Part shown: positions 1 through 6,140 of the stretch, one piece after another | How positions within the stretch are numbered: the stretch's first letter is position 1 | How the letters are laid out: every line of letters starts with the position of its first letter | DNA from: Deltaproteobacteria bacterium | Lineage (GTDB): Bacteria > Desulfobacterota > Desulfobacteria > Desulfobacterales > C00003060 | Direction: 5' to 3' | Length of the DNA stretch: 7,153 bases | Assembly: GCA_019309815.1 (NCBI GenBank) | Contig: JAFDFO010000112.1 | Span: 1 to 7,153 of the forward strand | The notes under the pieces: generated by a model | Database searches by the model: none | Seen by the model: only the letters and a program-made list of their open reading frames with translations | What the model was told of the DNA's origin: nothing | Program-made: the position numbers and the translations under genes

Positions 1-1004
1 ATGTAAGAGTAGTCCTTGAATCTGGGAGAAATGAGGGCATATGTCAAACACGCGAAAAACACCATGACCATTCTCCCTTCCATGTTCTTGCTATCCGCCA
101 ATATATCCAATCCTCTGACACTCAAGCCTATTATTGCTGCAGCTATGAGTATGAATACCCCGTAGTCAACCCACCCAGCCACCTGAATACCAACCTGCAT
201 TTCAACGATATCCAACACATCCTTTACGAAAGCAAACGTGCTTGGATTATTCAATCCTCTGTCATAACTATGACTGAAGACTACACTCATATTCTCAACA
301 TGGCTTTGGAAGATTTCCGGAGAAAATATCATGGGGGAAAACAAGTACGCCAAGAAGGCCAGGCCGGCAACCAAGAAATAAAACCGACGTTTTCCTTTCT
401 CTGAATACCAGAGAAGAAGTATGAATAGCATTGGGGTAATCTTGAATGCAGCCGCACCGATAACAAACAATGAAAATATGACAAATTTCCGTTCCAGAAA
501 GTAGTAAAAGCCCCACCATAGAAGGAATTGCTCTATGACGCATACATTACCTGCGGCTATATCCCTCATTACTGCTGCATTATACGCGAGGATGCAAAAA
601 GGGAAGAAGAACAAGTCGACTCTTCTATTCAGGAATCCACTTCCCCATAAGTATATCAAAGCCAAGAGCAAAACGACTTTGAGACACAAATATAGCTTCT
701 GCGCAAACTCATAATCGAACAACGTAAACGTCCTAAAGAAAAACAGTGAGTTGGGGGGATATCCGTACTCATACAAGTCAGCCCCTGCGCGTTGTGAAAC
801 CAATTCAGCATCATACGGGTTGACTCCCGTGGCATGTGATTTAGCTGCGAAATAGTAGCCTGGAAAATCCCATTGGATAAGATCCCAATTGGATAATCCA
901 AACGTGAATACAGGCAAAAGGACAAACAATAAGCAAAGAACTATAAATAGTCTTTTGTTCATCCCTTTTTTTTGCAAATCTCGTTTCTCCAAGCTCGGGC
1001 CCAT
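1..1004 (-). CDS. GT87/DUF2029-type integral membrane glycosyltransferase, partial (C-terminus beyond left edge)
   Basis: The minus strand is open without a stop from 1004 to the window edge, giving 334 codons of a very hydrophobic protein. Visible landmarks resemble the GT87 (DUF2029) polyprenyl-phosphate-sugar-dependent GT-C family: WDFPGYYFAAK (residues 45-55) just after the first membrane helix, where GT-C enzymes carry the catalytic Asp (probably D46 here); GVNPY (60-64); YGYPPNS (80-86); RDIAAGN (148-153); FKITPMLF (187-194); and SPRFKDYSY (326-334) at the edge. I see about eight membrane helices so far. It likely transfers a sugar onto an envelope glycan or lipid at the outer face of the inner membrane; donor and acceptor cannot be read. 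It starts 53 nt after nagZ on the same strand and may be cotranscribed. The start is uncertain: ATG 1004, TTG 977 (a GGAG lies 9 nt upstream) or ATG 962. It is visibly more AT-rich than nagZ and ampG. Family assignment is from memory of motifs. Confidence 0.85.
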   Translation of the reverse strand, partial: MGPSLEKRDLQKKGMNKRLFIVLCLLFVLLPVFTFGLSNWDLIQWDFPGYYFAAKSHATGVNPYDAELVSQRAGADLYEYGYPPNSLFFFRTFTLFDYEFAQKLYLCLKVVLLLALIYLWGSGFLNRRVDLFFFPFCILAYNAAVMRDIAAGNVCVIEQFLLWWGFYYFLERKFVIFSLFVIGAAAFKITPMLFILLLWYSEKGKRRFYFLVAGLAFLAYLFSPMIFSPEIFQSHVENMSVVFSHSYDRGLNNPSTFAFVKDVLDIVEMQVGIQVAGWVDYGVFILIAAAIIGLSVRGLDILADSKNMEGRMVMVFFACLTYALISPRFKDYSY

Positions 1005-1057
1005 AAAACTATTCAGCAAGAAATTTGATAAATAGAGGGGGTTTTGTTGGGTATTCT

Positions 1058-2077
1058 TCAGGCGTTGCCAAGATACTTTTGTTTCAGATTCAAGATTCGC
1101 TGAACGGATGCAGATGTCTTTTGCCTTGATTCCTCTGACTCTCCAACGGCCTCTACCAGGGCCTGATGGGCTCTTTCCATCTTCTGACGATTGTGGCATA
1201 TCAGGGCAATGTCGACTTCAGCATCTAAGATTCTTCTGACAGCCGTTTCAATATCGAAGTGTTTTTCGATGGCTCCCATGTCAAGATCATCAGTTATGGT
1301 GATCCCCTCAAAACCCATCTTATCCCGCAACAGATCTTTGGCAACGATGGCCGAAAGACTGGCAGGCCATTCCGCATCAAGGGCTTTGTAAACGACATGT
1401 GACAGCATCACAGCCTCTACGCCGCTCGTAACGGCTACCCGGAAAGGGACCAGGTCGGTCTCGTCAAGAATCTGGCGCTCTGTGTCAAGGTACGGTAGGT
1501 CTGCATGTGAATCGAGCGTTGTTCGACCTATGCCCGGGAAATGTTTGGCAGTGGCAGGCATGCCGTTGTCCTGAAGGCCTGTAATCACCGTCTTTCCAAG
1601 GAATGCCACAAGTTCCGGATCCTCCCCGAAGACCCGGTCGGCCATCACAGAATCGAACCCGGGGGGAGCCACGTCTAAAACCGGCGCAAAATTCATGTTG
1701 ATCCCCACGCCTCTGAGCTCCCTTGCCGTGACAGTCCCAAACTCTCTTGCAGACTGCTCAGATCTGGCTGCCCCTATGGCCCGGTTTCCGGGGAAAACGG
1801 TAAAGGGTGGTCCCAACCGAGCAACCGGGCCACCCTCTTGATCGATGGCAATAATAAGGGATGGATTGCCGCTGTCCACCGCGTAGGCCTGCGCCGCCTC
1901 ACACAGCTCGGCCACCTGGAAAGGATCAGAGACGTTGCGCTTGAACAGGATGAGTCCTCCTACCCGAAGGTCCCTGATCATGAATCGCAAGTCATCGTCC
2001 AACACCTTGCCCTCAAAACCGACCATGAGGCGCTGGCCGGCCAACTGTTCATGGGTAAGTGAGTCTGCATCGTACAT
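1058..2077 (-). CDS. nagZ: NagZ, beta-N-acetylhexosaminidase (glycoside hydrolase family 3)
   Basis: A 339-residue cytoplasmic GH3 enzyme, usual length for single-domain NagZ. It hydrolyses GlcNAc from GlcNAc-1,6-anhydroMurNAc(-peptide) during peptidoglycan recycling. Visible motifs: GGLILFKRN (40-48); DQEGGPVAR (79-87), substrate binding; NFAPVLDVA (129-137); ADRVFGED (146-153), with Arg148; the NagZ signature KHFPGIG...LDSH (178-191), whose Asp189-His191 pair on the mobile loop is the family's acid/base dyad; and ITDDLDM (261-267), where Asp263 is the expected nucleophile. There is no signal peptide, fitting a cytosolic role. The ATG at 2077 is preceded by heptad repeats rather than a clear Shine-Dalgarno, so translation may be coupled to ampG, whose stop is about 20 nt upstream. 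Its position directly after an AmpG permease strongly supports the function. All catalytic residues are present. Confidence 0.96.
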   Translation of the reverse strand: MYDADSLTHEQLAGQRLMVGFEGKVLDDDLRFMIRDLRVGGLILFKRNVSDPFQVAELCEAAQAYAVDSGNPSLIIAIDQEGGPVARLGPPFTVFPGNRAIGAARSEQSAREFGTVTARELRGVGINMNFAPVLDVAPPGFDSVMADRVFGEDPELVAFLGKTVITGLQDNGMPATAKHFPGIGRTTLDSHADLPYLDTERQILDETDLVPFRVAVTSGVEAVMLSHVVYKALDAEWPASLSAIVAKDLLRDKMGFEGITITDDLDMGAIEKHFDIETAVRRILDAEVDIALICHNRQKMERAHQALVEAVGESEESRQKTSASVQRILNLKQKYLGNA

Positions 2078-2080
2078 GAT

Positions 2081-2120
2081 CGTTGTCCGTTATCCGTTCA
2101 CCGTTGACTGTTGTCCGTTG
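2081..2120 (-). repeat. Heptanucleotide tandem repeats at the ampG-nagZ junction
   Basis: Read on the minus strand, positions 2115 down to 2081 are five consecutive 7-bp units of consensus GNNAACG: GACAACA, GTCAACG, GTGAACG, GATAACG, GACAACG. A partial unit, CAACG, lies before them at 2120-2116. The array encodes the last AmpG residues, supplies its TGA stop (2100-2098, inside the GTGAACG unit) and ends three bases before the nagZ ATG. It takes up the place where a ribosome binding site would be expected. Confidence 0.85.
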
Positions 2121-3519
2121 CTTTCAGCTTTGAACTGCTGTCCGCTGCGCCGGCGGTCACCGCTTCGCCATTTGTTGGGACCGCAAAGTGCCTTATCATC
2201 CCCACAAGCAAGAGAAGTCCTGGAAGAGCTGCCACAGTGGTCAAGACAAAGAAGCTCACCCAGTCCATCTGGTCTGCCAACCACCCCCCTGAGGACGAAA
2301 GCACCGTGCGACCAAACGCCATGAACGACGAAAGCAATGCATACTGCGTTGCTGTATAGGCTACGTTGCACAGGCTGGAGAGATACGCAACGAAAGCCGC
2401 CGTTCCCATTCCGCCGCTCAGGTTTTCTACCGCAATAGCAACCGCAAGCATCTTCACATCGTTGCCTACAATAGCCAGAACGGCAAACATCAGATTGGAA
2501 AACATCTGCAGAATGCCGCACACGAAAAGGCTCTTCAGGATGCCCAGCCGATCAACGATAATGCCTCCGATTATGGCGCCCATGATGGTCGCACCCATTC
2601 CGAAGACCTTGCTCACGCTGGCGATCTCATTCTTGGTGAAGCCCAGTTCCACATAAAAGGGACCACTCATCACCCCCGCGAGGGCATCGCCAAATTTGTA
2701 AAGGAGAATAAACAGCAGTATCACCACCCAGCCGCGACGACGCATAAATTCGGCAAATGGGCTGAGTACAGCACCGTAGACCCAGGCAAGTACCTCGCCT
2801 CTTTTCCCCTTCAGATGAGGGCGTGTCTCCAAATAAGCGGCAATACGCCTTTCCCGTTCAACAGATTCTCTGCTCTGCCGTACGTCAGGCTCCGGGTTCA
2901 GCAGTACAGTGATCACACCCACAATCATGAAGGCCGCCATGATTCCATAGGAGGCAAACCAACCGACATAGGTAGCAAGATAAAGGGCCCCTGCCCCGGA
3001 CACGAGCATGCCAATGCGATACCCGAGCACGATTGTGGCAGCTCCCGCTCCGTACTGACGTTCTTCCAGGATCTCTACCCGGTAGGCGTCGATCACGATG
3101 TCCTGGGTAGCAGACCAGAAACCAACCAGCAGGGCGAAAAGAGCCGTTAGCCCAGGCCGGGCCACCGGGTTGGTAGCACCCAGGCCGGCAATAGTGGCCA
3201 TCAGCAGCAGTTGCGTGAGAAGGGTCCACCCGCGTCGGCGCCCCAACCAGCGGGTCAGGTAAGGAATAGGCATCCGATCCACGAGAGGCGCCCAGAGGAA
3301 CTTGAGCGTATAAGGTGCCCCGGCTAGGGCAAACAGGCCGATAGTCGTCTTGTTTACCCCAACTTCTCTCAACCACACACTGAGAGTCCCAAAGGTGAGT
3401 GCAAGGGGGAGACCGCTGGCGAAACCGAAAAAGAGAAGGGAAAGGACGCGCCGGTCAGCATAGACTTTGCAGGACCCAAGCCAGCGGCGAAAGGGGAATG
3501 TCTCCGAGACTGACTTCAT
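2098..3519 (-). CDS. ampG: AmpG family muropeptide permease (MFS)
   Basis: A 473-residue polytopic inner-membrane transporter that imports GlcNAc-1,6-anhydroMurNAc and its peptides from the periplasm by proton symport. AmpG hallmarks (numbered from ATG 3519): FASGLPLALTFGTLS (33-47), LREVGVNKTTIGLFAL (50-65), PYTLKFLWAPLVDR (69-82), GRRRGW (93-98), SATQDIVIDAYRVE (136-149), LSGGMGTAAFVAYLSSLCN (367-385) and TATQYALLSSFMAFGRT (389-405). About 12-14 membrane helices are evident, with a charged central cytoplasmic loop (about 210-262). The frame stays open upstream and a TTG at 3558 would add 13 residues. I chose ATG 3519 because the transporter's conserved part begins soon after it and no good ribosome binding site precedes the TTG; neither start has a strong one. 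The last residues (KATDNSQR) are encoded by 7-bp repeats that continue to the nagZ start. It is the first gene of the ampG-nagZ operon and is divergent from the gene at 3594. Confidence 0.95.
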   Translation of the reverse strand: MKSVSETFPFRRWLGSCKVYADRRVLSLLFFGFASGLPLALTFGTLSVWLREVGVNKTTIGLFALAGAPYTLKFLWAPLVDRMPIPYLTRWLGRRRGWTLLTQLLLMATIAGLGATNPVARPGLTALFALLVGFWSATQDIVIDAYRVEILEERQYGAGAATIVLGYRIGMLVSGAGALYLATYVGWFASYGIMAAFMIVGVITVLLNPEPDVRQSRESVERERRIAAYLETRPHLKGKRGEVLAWVYGAVLSPFAEFMRRRGWVVILLFILLYKFGDALAGVMSGPFYVELGFTKNEIASVSKVFGMGATIMGAIIGGIIVDRLGILKSLFVCGILQMFSNLMFAVLAIVGNDVKMLAVAIAVENLSGGMGTAAFVAYLSSLCNVAYTATQYALLSSFMAFGRTVLSSSGGWLADQMDWVSFFVLTTVAALPGLLLLVGMIRHFAVPTNGEAVTAGAADSSSKLKATDNSQR

Positions 3520-3593
3520 TTCAGCACCGATGGTAGCACGACGCACCAAAAGAATCAAAGTCGAGCCGTGTAACCGTTGGGAGGTTAAGACAA

Positions 3594-4061
3594 ATGCAGA
3601 ACGGTATTATGAACCCGGCAGGGGTAACGCCGTATTTCACCAAAGAGGAAGTGTTTGCTCTATACCTTCAGGATGGAGAACACATTGTGATCCTTGTAGA
3701 GGGTGCAGTGAACGGCCGCCACTTGCTGAAACGCATCGATCTTGCTGCATCTCTGCACGTAGAGGCACATTGTGTTTTCAACATAAAGTTGGCACTGAAG
3801 GCACGGGCTCTTTTTGAGAATGTCGAGGTCTGGGCCATTTCCGCTCCGCCCCATCGTCCCTCTGGTTCCCCGGCTTTTTTTCTCAGCCTGACCCCCAATT
3901 ATGACAAAGAGTTTGTTTCTCATAGACAACCTTGTAGAGAGGCGGCTCAATGTGTGATATACGACAAGACAGATGGTCCCTTACGCGCTGTTTTTCATCC
4001 GGCTTCAGACATAGCGTTGCAAGTCACTCAGCATTGCATCCGGTGGCATTTGTTCGCTTGA
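3594..4061 (+). CDS. Hypothetical protein, 155 aa, unrecognised
   Basis: An open frame of 155 codons beginning at ATG 3594, with a good Shine-Dalgarno (GGGAGG, about 9 nt before the ATG). That site is the main reason to accept it. I do not recognise the family. The first 110 residues look like a soluble protein: YFTKEEVFALYLQDGEHIVI (14-33) suggests a helix then a strand, and residues 45-80 alternate hydrophobic and charged in a way typical of mixed alpha/beta folds. A Pro-rich stretch lies at 84-93. The last 45 residues are rich in Cys, His and Gln and look less protein-like, so a late frameshift or drift cannot be excluded. There is no signal peptide or membrane helix. It is divergent from ampG across a 74-bp gap and convergent with the tRNA gene. 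An overlapping frame at 3467-3817 lacks a comparable start signal. Confidence 0.55.
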   Translation: MQNGIMNPAGVTPYFTKEEVFALYLQDGEHIVILVEGAVNGRHLLKRIDLAASLHVEAHCVFNIKLALKARALFENVEVWAISAPPHRPSGSPAFFLSLTPNYDKEFVSHRQPCREAAQCVIYDKTDGPLRAVFHPASDIALQVTQHCIRWHLFA

Positions 4062-4111
4062 CATTATTCTCATATTTGCGGAGAACACCCAGTTCACAAA
4101 TTATGCAGTGC

Positions 4112-4150
4112 AAAGGGGTTACCCTCCCTGCCTGGACGGGCAACCCCTTT
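4112..4150. terminator. Terminator-like hairpin between convergent 155-aa gene and tRNA-Arg
   Basis: AAAGGGGTT (4112-4120) pairs perfectly with AACCCCTTT (4142-4150). After one mismatch the stem continues with CCC (4122-4124) against GGG (4138-4140). It lies 50 bp after the upstream gene's stop and 8 bp beyond the 3' end of the tRNA on the other strand, so it could serve both. Neither side has a long U-run (only TTT within the arm), so intrinsic termination is plausible but not certain. 3'-end processing or protection of the tRNA precursor is an alternative. Confidence 0.55.
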
Positions 4151-4158
4151 CTGCCAAT

Positions 4159-4234
4159 TGGTGCGCCCAGCCCGATTTGAACGGGCGGCCTACGGATTCG
4201 TAGTCCGGCGCTCTATCCACTGAGCTATGGGCGC
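4159..4234 (-). tRNA. tRNA-Arg (anticodon ACG), CCA encoded
   Basis: The minus strand folds into a complete cloverleaf of 76 nt including CCA. The acceptor stem is GCGCCCA with TGGGCGC (7 bp), the D stem GCTC with GAGC around loop AGTGGATA, the anticodon arm CCGGA-CTACGAA-TCCGT, the variable loop AGGCC, and the T arm GCCCG-TTCAAAT-CGGGC. Then come discriminator A and a genome-encoded CCA (4161-4159). The anticodon in CTACGAA is ACG, so this is the Arg isoacceptor whose A34 is converted to inosine to read CGU, CGC and CGA. The outermost anticodon-stem pair (27-43) is C-T, a mismatch. The gene is divergent from tadA, which encodes the A34 deaminase. Confidence 0.97.
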
Positions 4235-4261
4235 ATCTGTAATTAGAAGCCGTTTCGGAAC

Positions 4262-4290
4262 CTTATAGTGTCCCAGAAGTAAGCTGTCAA
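4262..4290 (-). promoter_or_regulatory. Sigma70-type promoter for tRNA-Arg
   Basis: On the minus strand a perfect -35 box TTGACA (4290-4285) is separated by exactly 17 nt from TATAAG (4267-4262), a 5/6 match to the -10 consensus. Transcription would begin near 4255, leaving about 20 nt of leader before the tRNA 5' end at 4234. The -10 region reads CCTTATAGTG on the plus strand, so it also contains TATAGT facing tadA. The plus strand has no good -35 at the matching distance. Confidence 0.8.
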
Positions 4291-4314
4291 GCTGATTGAA
4301 AATGGGGATTCATA

Positions 4315-4782
4315 TTGAACCACATCCACTTCATGCAGCAAGCCTTGACTGAAGCACGACAGGCCGCTCGTGAAGACGAGGTGCCGGTTGGAGCAGTCCT
4401 CATTGCAGACGATGGCACCCTGCTCGCAAAAGCACACAACCAGACTATCTCCTTATGTGATCCAACTGCGCACGCAGAAATTCTTGCGCTGCGAGCCGCA
4501 TGCCGGGCAGTCGGAAACTATCGGCTGTTGAACACAACGCTTTATGTCACCGTTGAGCCTTGTATTATGTGCCTGGGTGCCTTGGTTCATGCACGGGTGG
4601 CCAGGATTGTTTTCGGCACTAAAGAACCCAAATGGGGCGGAACAGCGTTACGGCATGACTTGATTGCTGAAACAGGCTTGAATCATACGATTGATATCCA
4701 GGGAGGGGTGCTCGAAAACGAATGCAAGAGATTGATGCAAACCTTCTTTAGAGGCAAGCGATTGAAGAGTAATGAGGAATAA
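4315..4782 (+). CDS. tadA: TadA, tRNA-specific adenosine(34) deaminase
   Basis: A 155-residue cytosolic zinc deaminase that converts A34 of tRNA-Arg(ACG) to inosine. The catalytic CDA-fold signature is intact: HAE at 53-55 (zinc ligand His53, proton shuttle Glu55) and EPCIMC at 81-86 (zinc ligands Cys83 and Cys86). Other TadA landmarks are EVPVGAVL (22-29), DPTAHAEILALR (49-60), NYRLLNTTLYVT (68-79), RIVFGTKEPKWG (97-108) and FFRGKR (144-149). Start: the only in-frame candidate that keeps the family's N-terminal helix is TTG 4315 (downstream of TGGGGA); the first ATG, 4333, would trim six residues that align with other TadA proteins. In-frame upstream codons reach a stop at 4297. It is divergent from its substrate tRNA gene, with 80 bp between them, and no gene follows closely. 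Confidence 0.96.
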   Translation: MNHIHFMQQALTEARQAAREDEVPVGAVLIADDGTLLAKAHNQTISLCDPTAHAEILALRAACRAVGNYRLLNTTLYVTVEPCIMCLGALVHARVARIVFGTKEPKWGGTALRHDLIAETGLNHTIDIQGGVLENECKRLMQTFFRGKRLKSNEE

Positions 4783-4878
4783 AATGTCCTGCAGCATATT
4801 ATGGATCATCTCCCGATTAGTTGCAGTTAACTAGGTGTGTCATCTCTAATTGAGTAGATCTGATCCCAGAGGATTCAA

Positions 4879-5084
4879 GGAGTCGAGGGTCCAAGGATTC
4901 AAGTGAAAAGCAAAAAGATATTCAAAGAAAAGAGCCCAGATTTTCTTGGCAGGAGATTTGTGCTTCATTGAAAAAAGCGAGTTGGGCACACCAAAAAAAG
5001 ACATCGCAGAAATCGAAAAGAATGTTAACCGAGCTGATAGAATCTTTAGAAAACAAACCCTTGAATCCTTGGACCCTCTTCTCC
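4879..5084. repeat. Long inverted repeats bounding a 206-bp element
   Basis: The left arm 4879-4903 and right arm 5060-5084 are reverse complements over 25 bp with two mismatches; the inner 19 bp (4885-4903 against 5060-5078) are perfect. The core reads GAGGGTCCAAGGATTCAAG on the left. A partial direct copy of the same motif (AGGATTCAAGG, 4870-4880) sits just outside the left arm. The 156 bp between the perfect arms contains no intact gene. I found no flanking target duplication, so a mobile origin is only a possibility. Intergenic repeats of this GGATTCAAGG style are known to me from Desulfobacterota-like genomes, from memory. Confidence 0.7.
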
Positions 5085-5100
5085 AACTGAATTGGAGAAG
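5078..5100. repeat. Perfect 9-bp hairpin, 5-nt loop
   Basis: CTTCTCCAA (5078-5086) and TTGGAGAAG (5092-5100) are perfect reverse complements separated by CTGAA. The left arm overlaps the outer part of the right inverted-repeat arm by 7 bases (5078-5084), so the two structures compete. No T-run follows on either strand, so a simple intrinsic terminator is unlikely. It might be a transcript-stabilising stem or part of the repeat element. Confidence 0.6.
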
Positions 5101-5243
5101 AACCTATATTATAGACAGGTTCTGGAAATGCCTTGAAGGGAATGAGAAAATGTGGCATTGAAGCTCCAGAAGCGAAGACTTGGACGGGACGGCGAACCCC
5201 ACACTGCGTCTTCTGTCTTAATCCATGAAGGAATATCCACCTG

Positions 5244-5885
5244 GTGAAAGTGACTCTCGTTTATGACAACACAGGATCGAAGAAAGGCCTTATTCCTGAC
5301 TATGGGTTTTCCTGCTATCTTGAAATCGAAAACACGCCCAGGATACTCTTCGACACTGGTGCCAAGGGCGACACCCTTTTATACAACATGGCGGAACTTA
5401 GTATTGATCCTGCGGCCATCGACATAATCGTTGTATCCCACGCCCACTGGGATCATACCGGGGGACTCAACGAATTGCTGCAAGTCAATCAGACAGCCAC
5501 CCTCTATCTGCCGAGCTCTTTTCAGCCGTCACTTCCGGACAGGAATGTGATTGAAGTCACCACTCCCATTGAAATTGCCGGCAACGTCTTTTCTACCGGC
5601 GAGCTCATGCAGGTTGAACAATCAATAGCGATCAGAACCGACACGGGGCTGGTCGTAATCTCGGGATGCGCCCACCCGGGCGTGGGTCCCATCCTTGAAG
5701 CTGCTTCCTCTTACGGAAAGGTTTCTGCACTCATCGGAGGCCTGCACGGTTTTCGAGAATATGATCTTCTCAAAGACCTGGATTTGATCTGTGCGTGCCA
5801 TTGCACTGCGAACAAGTCACAGATAGAAGCACTTCATCCGGATAAATGGCTGGATGGTGGCGTCGGAACTGTCATAGAGTGCTAA
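5244..5885 (+). CDS. Metallo-beta-lactamase-fold metallohydrolase (MJ0301-like subfamily)
   Basis: A 213-residue soluble protein starting at GTG 5244, with AAGGA about 11 nt upstream. The metal-binding set of the MBL fold is visible: SHAHWDHTGG (65-74) gives His66, His68, Asp70 and His71; GCAHPG (141-146) gives His144; GGLHG (165-169) and CHCT (185-188) carry late His residues in this subfamily. The N-terminal layout (YDN..., GFSCYLEIE, RILFDTGAKGDTLLYNM) resembles the group usually named 7,8-dihydropterin-6-methyl-4-(beta-D-ribofuranosyl)-aminobenzene-5'-phosphate synthase-like, after archaeal MJ0301. That name is a family label; the bacterial substrate is not known to me. At 213 residues it is somewhat shorter than the roughly 250-280 I recall for that group, with a compact middle. 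It is likely the first gene of an operon with the 60-aa protein (46-nt gap) and the thioesterase. Confidence 0.88.
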   Translation: MKVTLVYDNTGSKKGLIPDYGFSCYLEIENTPRILFDTGAKGDTLLYNMAELSIDPAAIDIIVVSHAHWDHTGGLNELLQVNQTATLYLPSSFQPSLPDRNVIEVTTPIEIAGNVFSTGELMQVEQSIAIRTDTGLVVISGCAHPGVGPILEAASSYGKVSALIGGLHGFREYDLLKDLDLICACHCTANKSQIEALHPDKWLDGGVGTVIEC

Positions 5886-5931
5886 AATGGAACTACTCGG
5901 CTTGATAAACGACTAACGAAAGGAGGCACTT

Positions 5932-6114
5932 ATGAAGATCACCATGGAGAAGAATCTGGTTGAATTCTTACCTGAAAATGATGACGAAACAGCCATGATG
6001 GAAACCCTTTGGAGGATTATGGTGGATTGCGTGGGATTCAACAAGAAACTCGTGCCGGTGGGTGAGTATATCCCACAGAAAAAGAACCTGGCCAGATTTG
6101 TGATGGAAGAATAG
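5932..6114 (+). CDS. Small acidic hypothetical protein, 60 aa
   Basis: A 60-codon gene with the strongest ribosome binding site in the window (AAAGGAGG, about 6 nt before ATG 5932), which makes it a convincing small gene. I do not recognise a named family. The N-terminal half is acidic (ENDDET at 15-20, then a Met/Trp-containing helix, ETLWRIMVDCV, 24-34). The second half has a basic patch and a Pro-Gly turn (NKKLVPVGEYIPQKKNLARF, 37-56). There is no membrane helix, signal peptide or Cys pair; a single Cys33 is present. It is too small for an enzyme and may be an accessory or regulatory partner of its neighbours. It sits 46 nt after the MBL hydrolase and 26 nt before the thioesterase on the same strand, so cotranscription is likely. 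Confidence 0.8.
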   Translation: MKITMEKNLVEFLPENDDETAMMETLWRIMVDCVGFNKKLVPVGEYIPQKKNLARFVMEE

Positions 6115-6140
6115 TAATAGACAGGAGGATACAGGCCATT

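Larger units (their letters stand above)
4783..5243. other. 461-bp intergenic stretch with inverted repeats and hairpins, no convincing gene
   Basis: Between tadA and the hydrolase gene no frame has both a plausible start signal and protein-like content. The longest plus frame (4946-5161, 71 codons, TTG start) runs through the right arm of the inverted repeat and lacks an upstream ribosome binding site. The stretch holds a 25-bp inverted-repeat pair, a tight 9-bp hairpin at 5078-5100, and a looser hairpin with GAAGAC (5174-5179) and GTCTTC (5208-5213) as arms, not far upstream of the next gene. I saw no SRP RNA or other recognisable structured RNA. Confidence 0.6.

Noticed and set aside
295..925. 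Two minus-strand frames (295-543 and 656-925) that could be read as small genes
   Set aside because: Both lie out of frame inside the 334-codon GT87-like frame, which has family motifs throughout and explains the region better.
2081..2120. Heptad repeats as a CRISPR or iteron array
   Set aside because: Units are 7 bp, contiguous and without spacers, so not CRISPR. There is no replication gene or AT-rich region beside them to suggest iterons.
3467..3817. 116-codon plus-strand frame overlapping the ampG start
   Set aside because: It overlaps ampG antisense and the 155-aa gene in another frame, has no good ribosome binding site, and its sequence is rich in Cys, Arg and Ser like a shadow frame.
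4058..4086. TTGACA at 4058-4063 as a plus-strand promoter
   Set aside because: Nothing resembling a -10 box lies 16-18 nt downstream and no plus-strand gene follows before the hairpin and the antisense tRNA.
4946..5161. 71-codon plus-strand frame between tadA and the MBL gene
   Set aside because: TTG start with no upstream ribosome binding site (the AGGAG lies inside the frame), and it runs through the right inverted-repeat arm and the hairpin. Kept only as a note on the intergenic stretch.
5160..5243. Riboswitch or SRP RNA upstream of the MBL gene
   Set aside because: Only a 6-bp stem with a 28-nt loop (5174-5213) is visible, and none of the conserved SRP RNA or riboswitch motifs I know are present.
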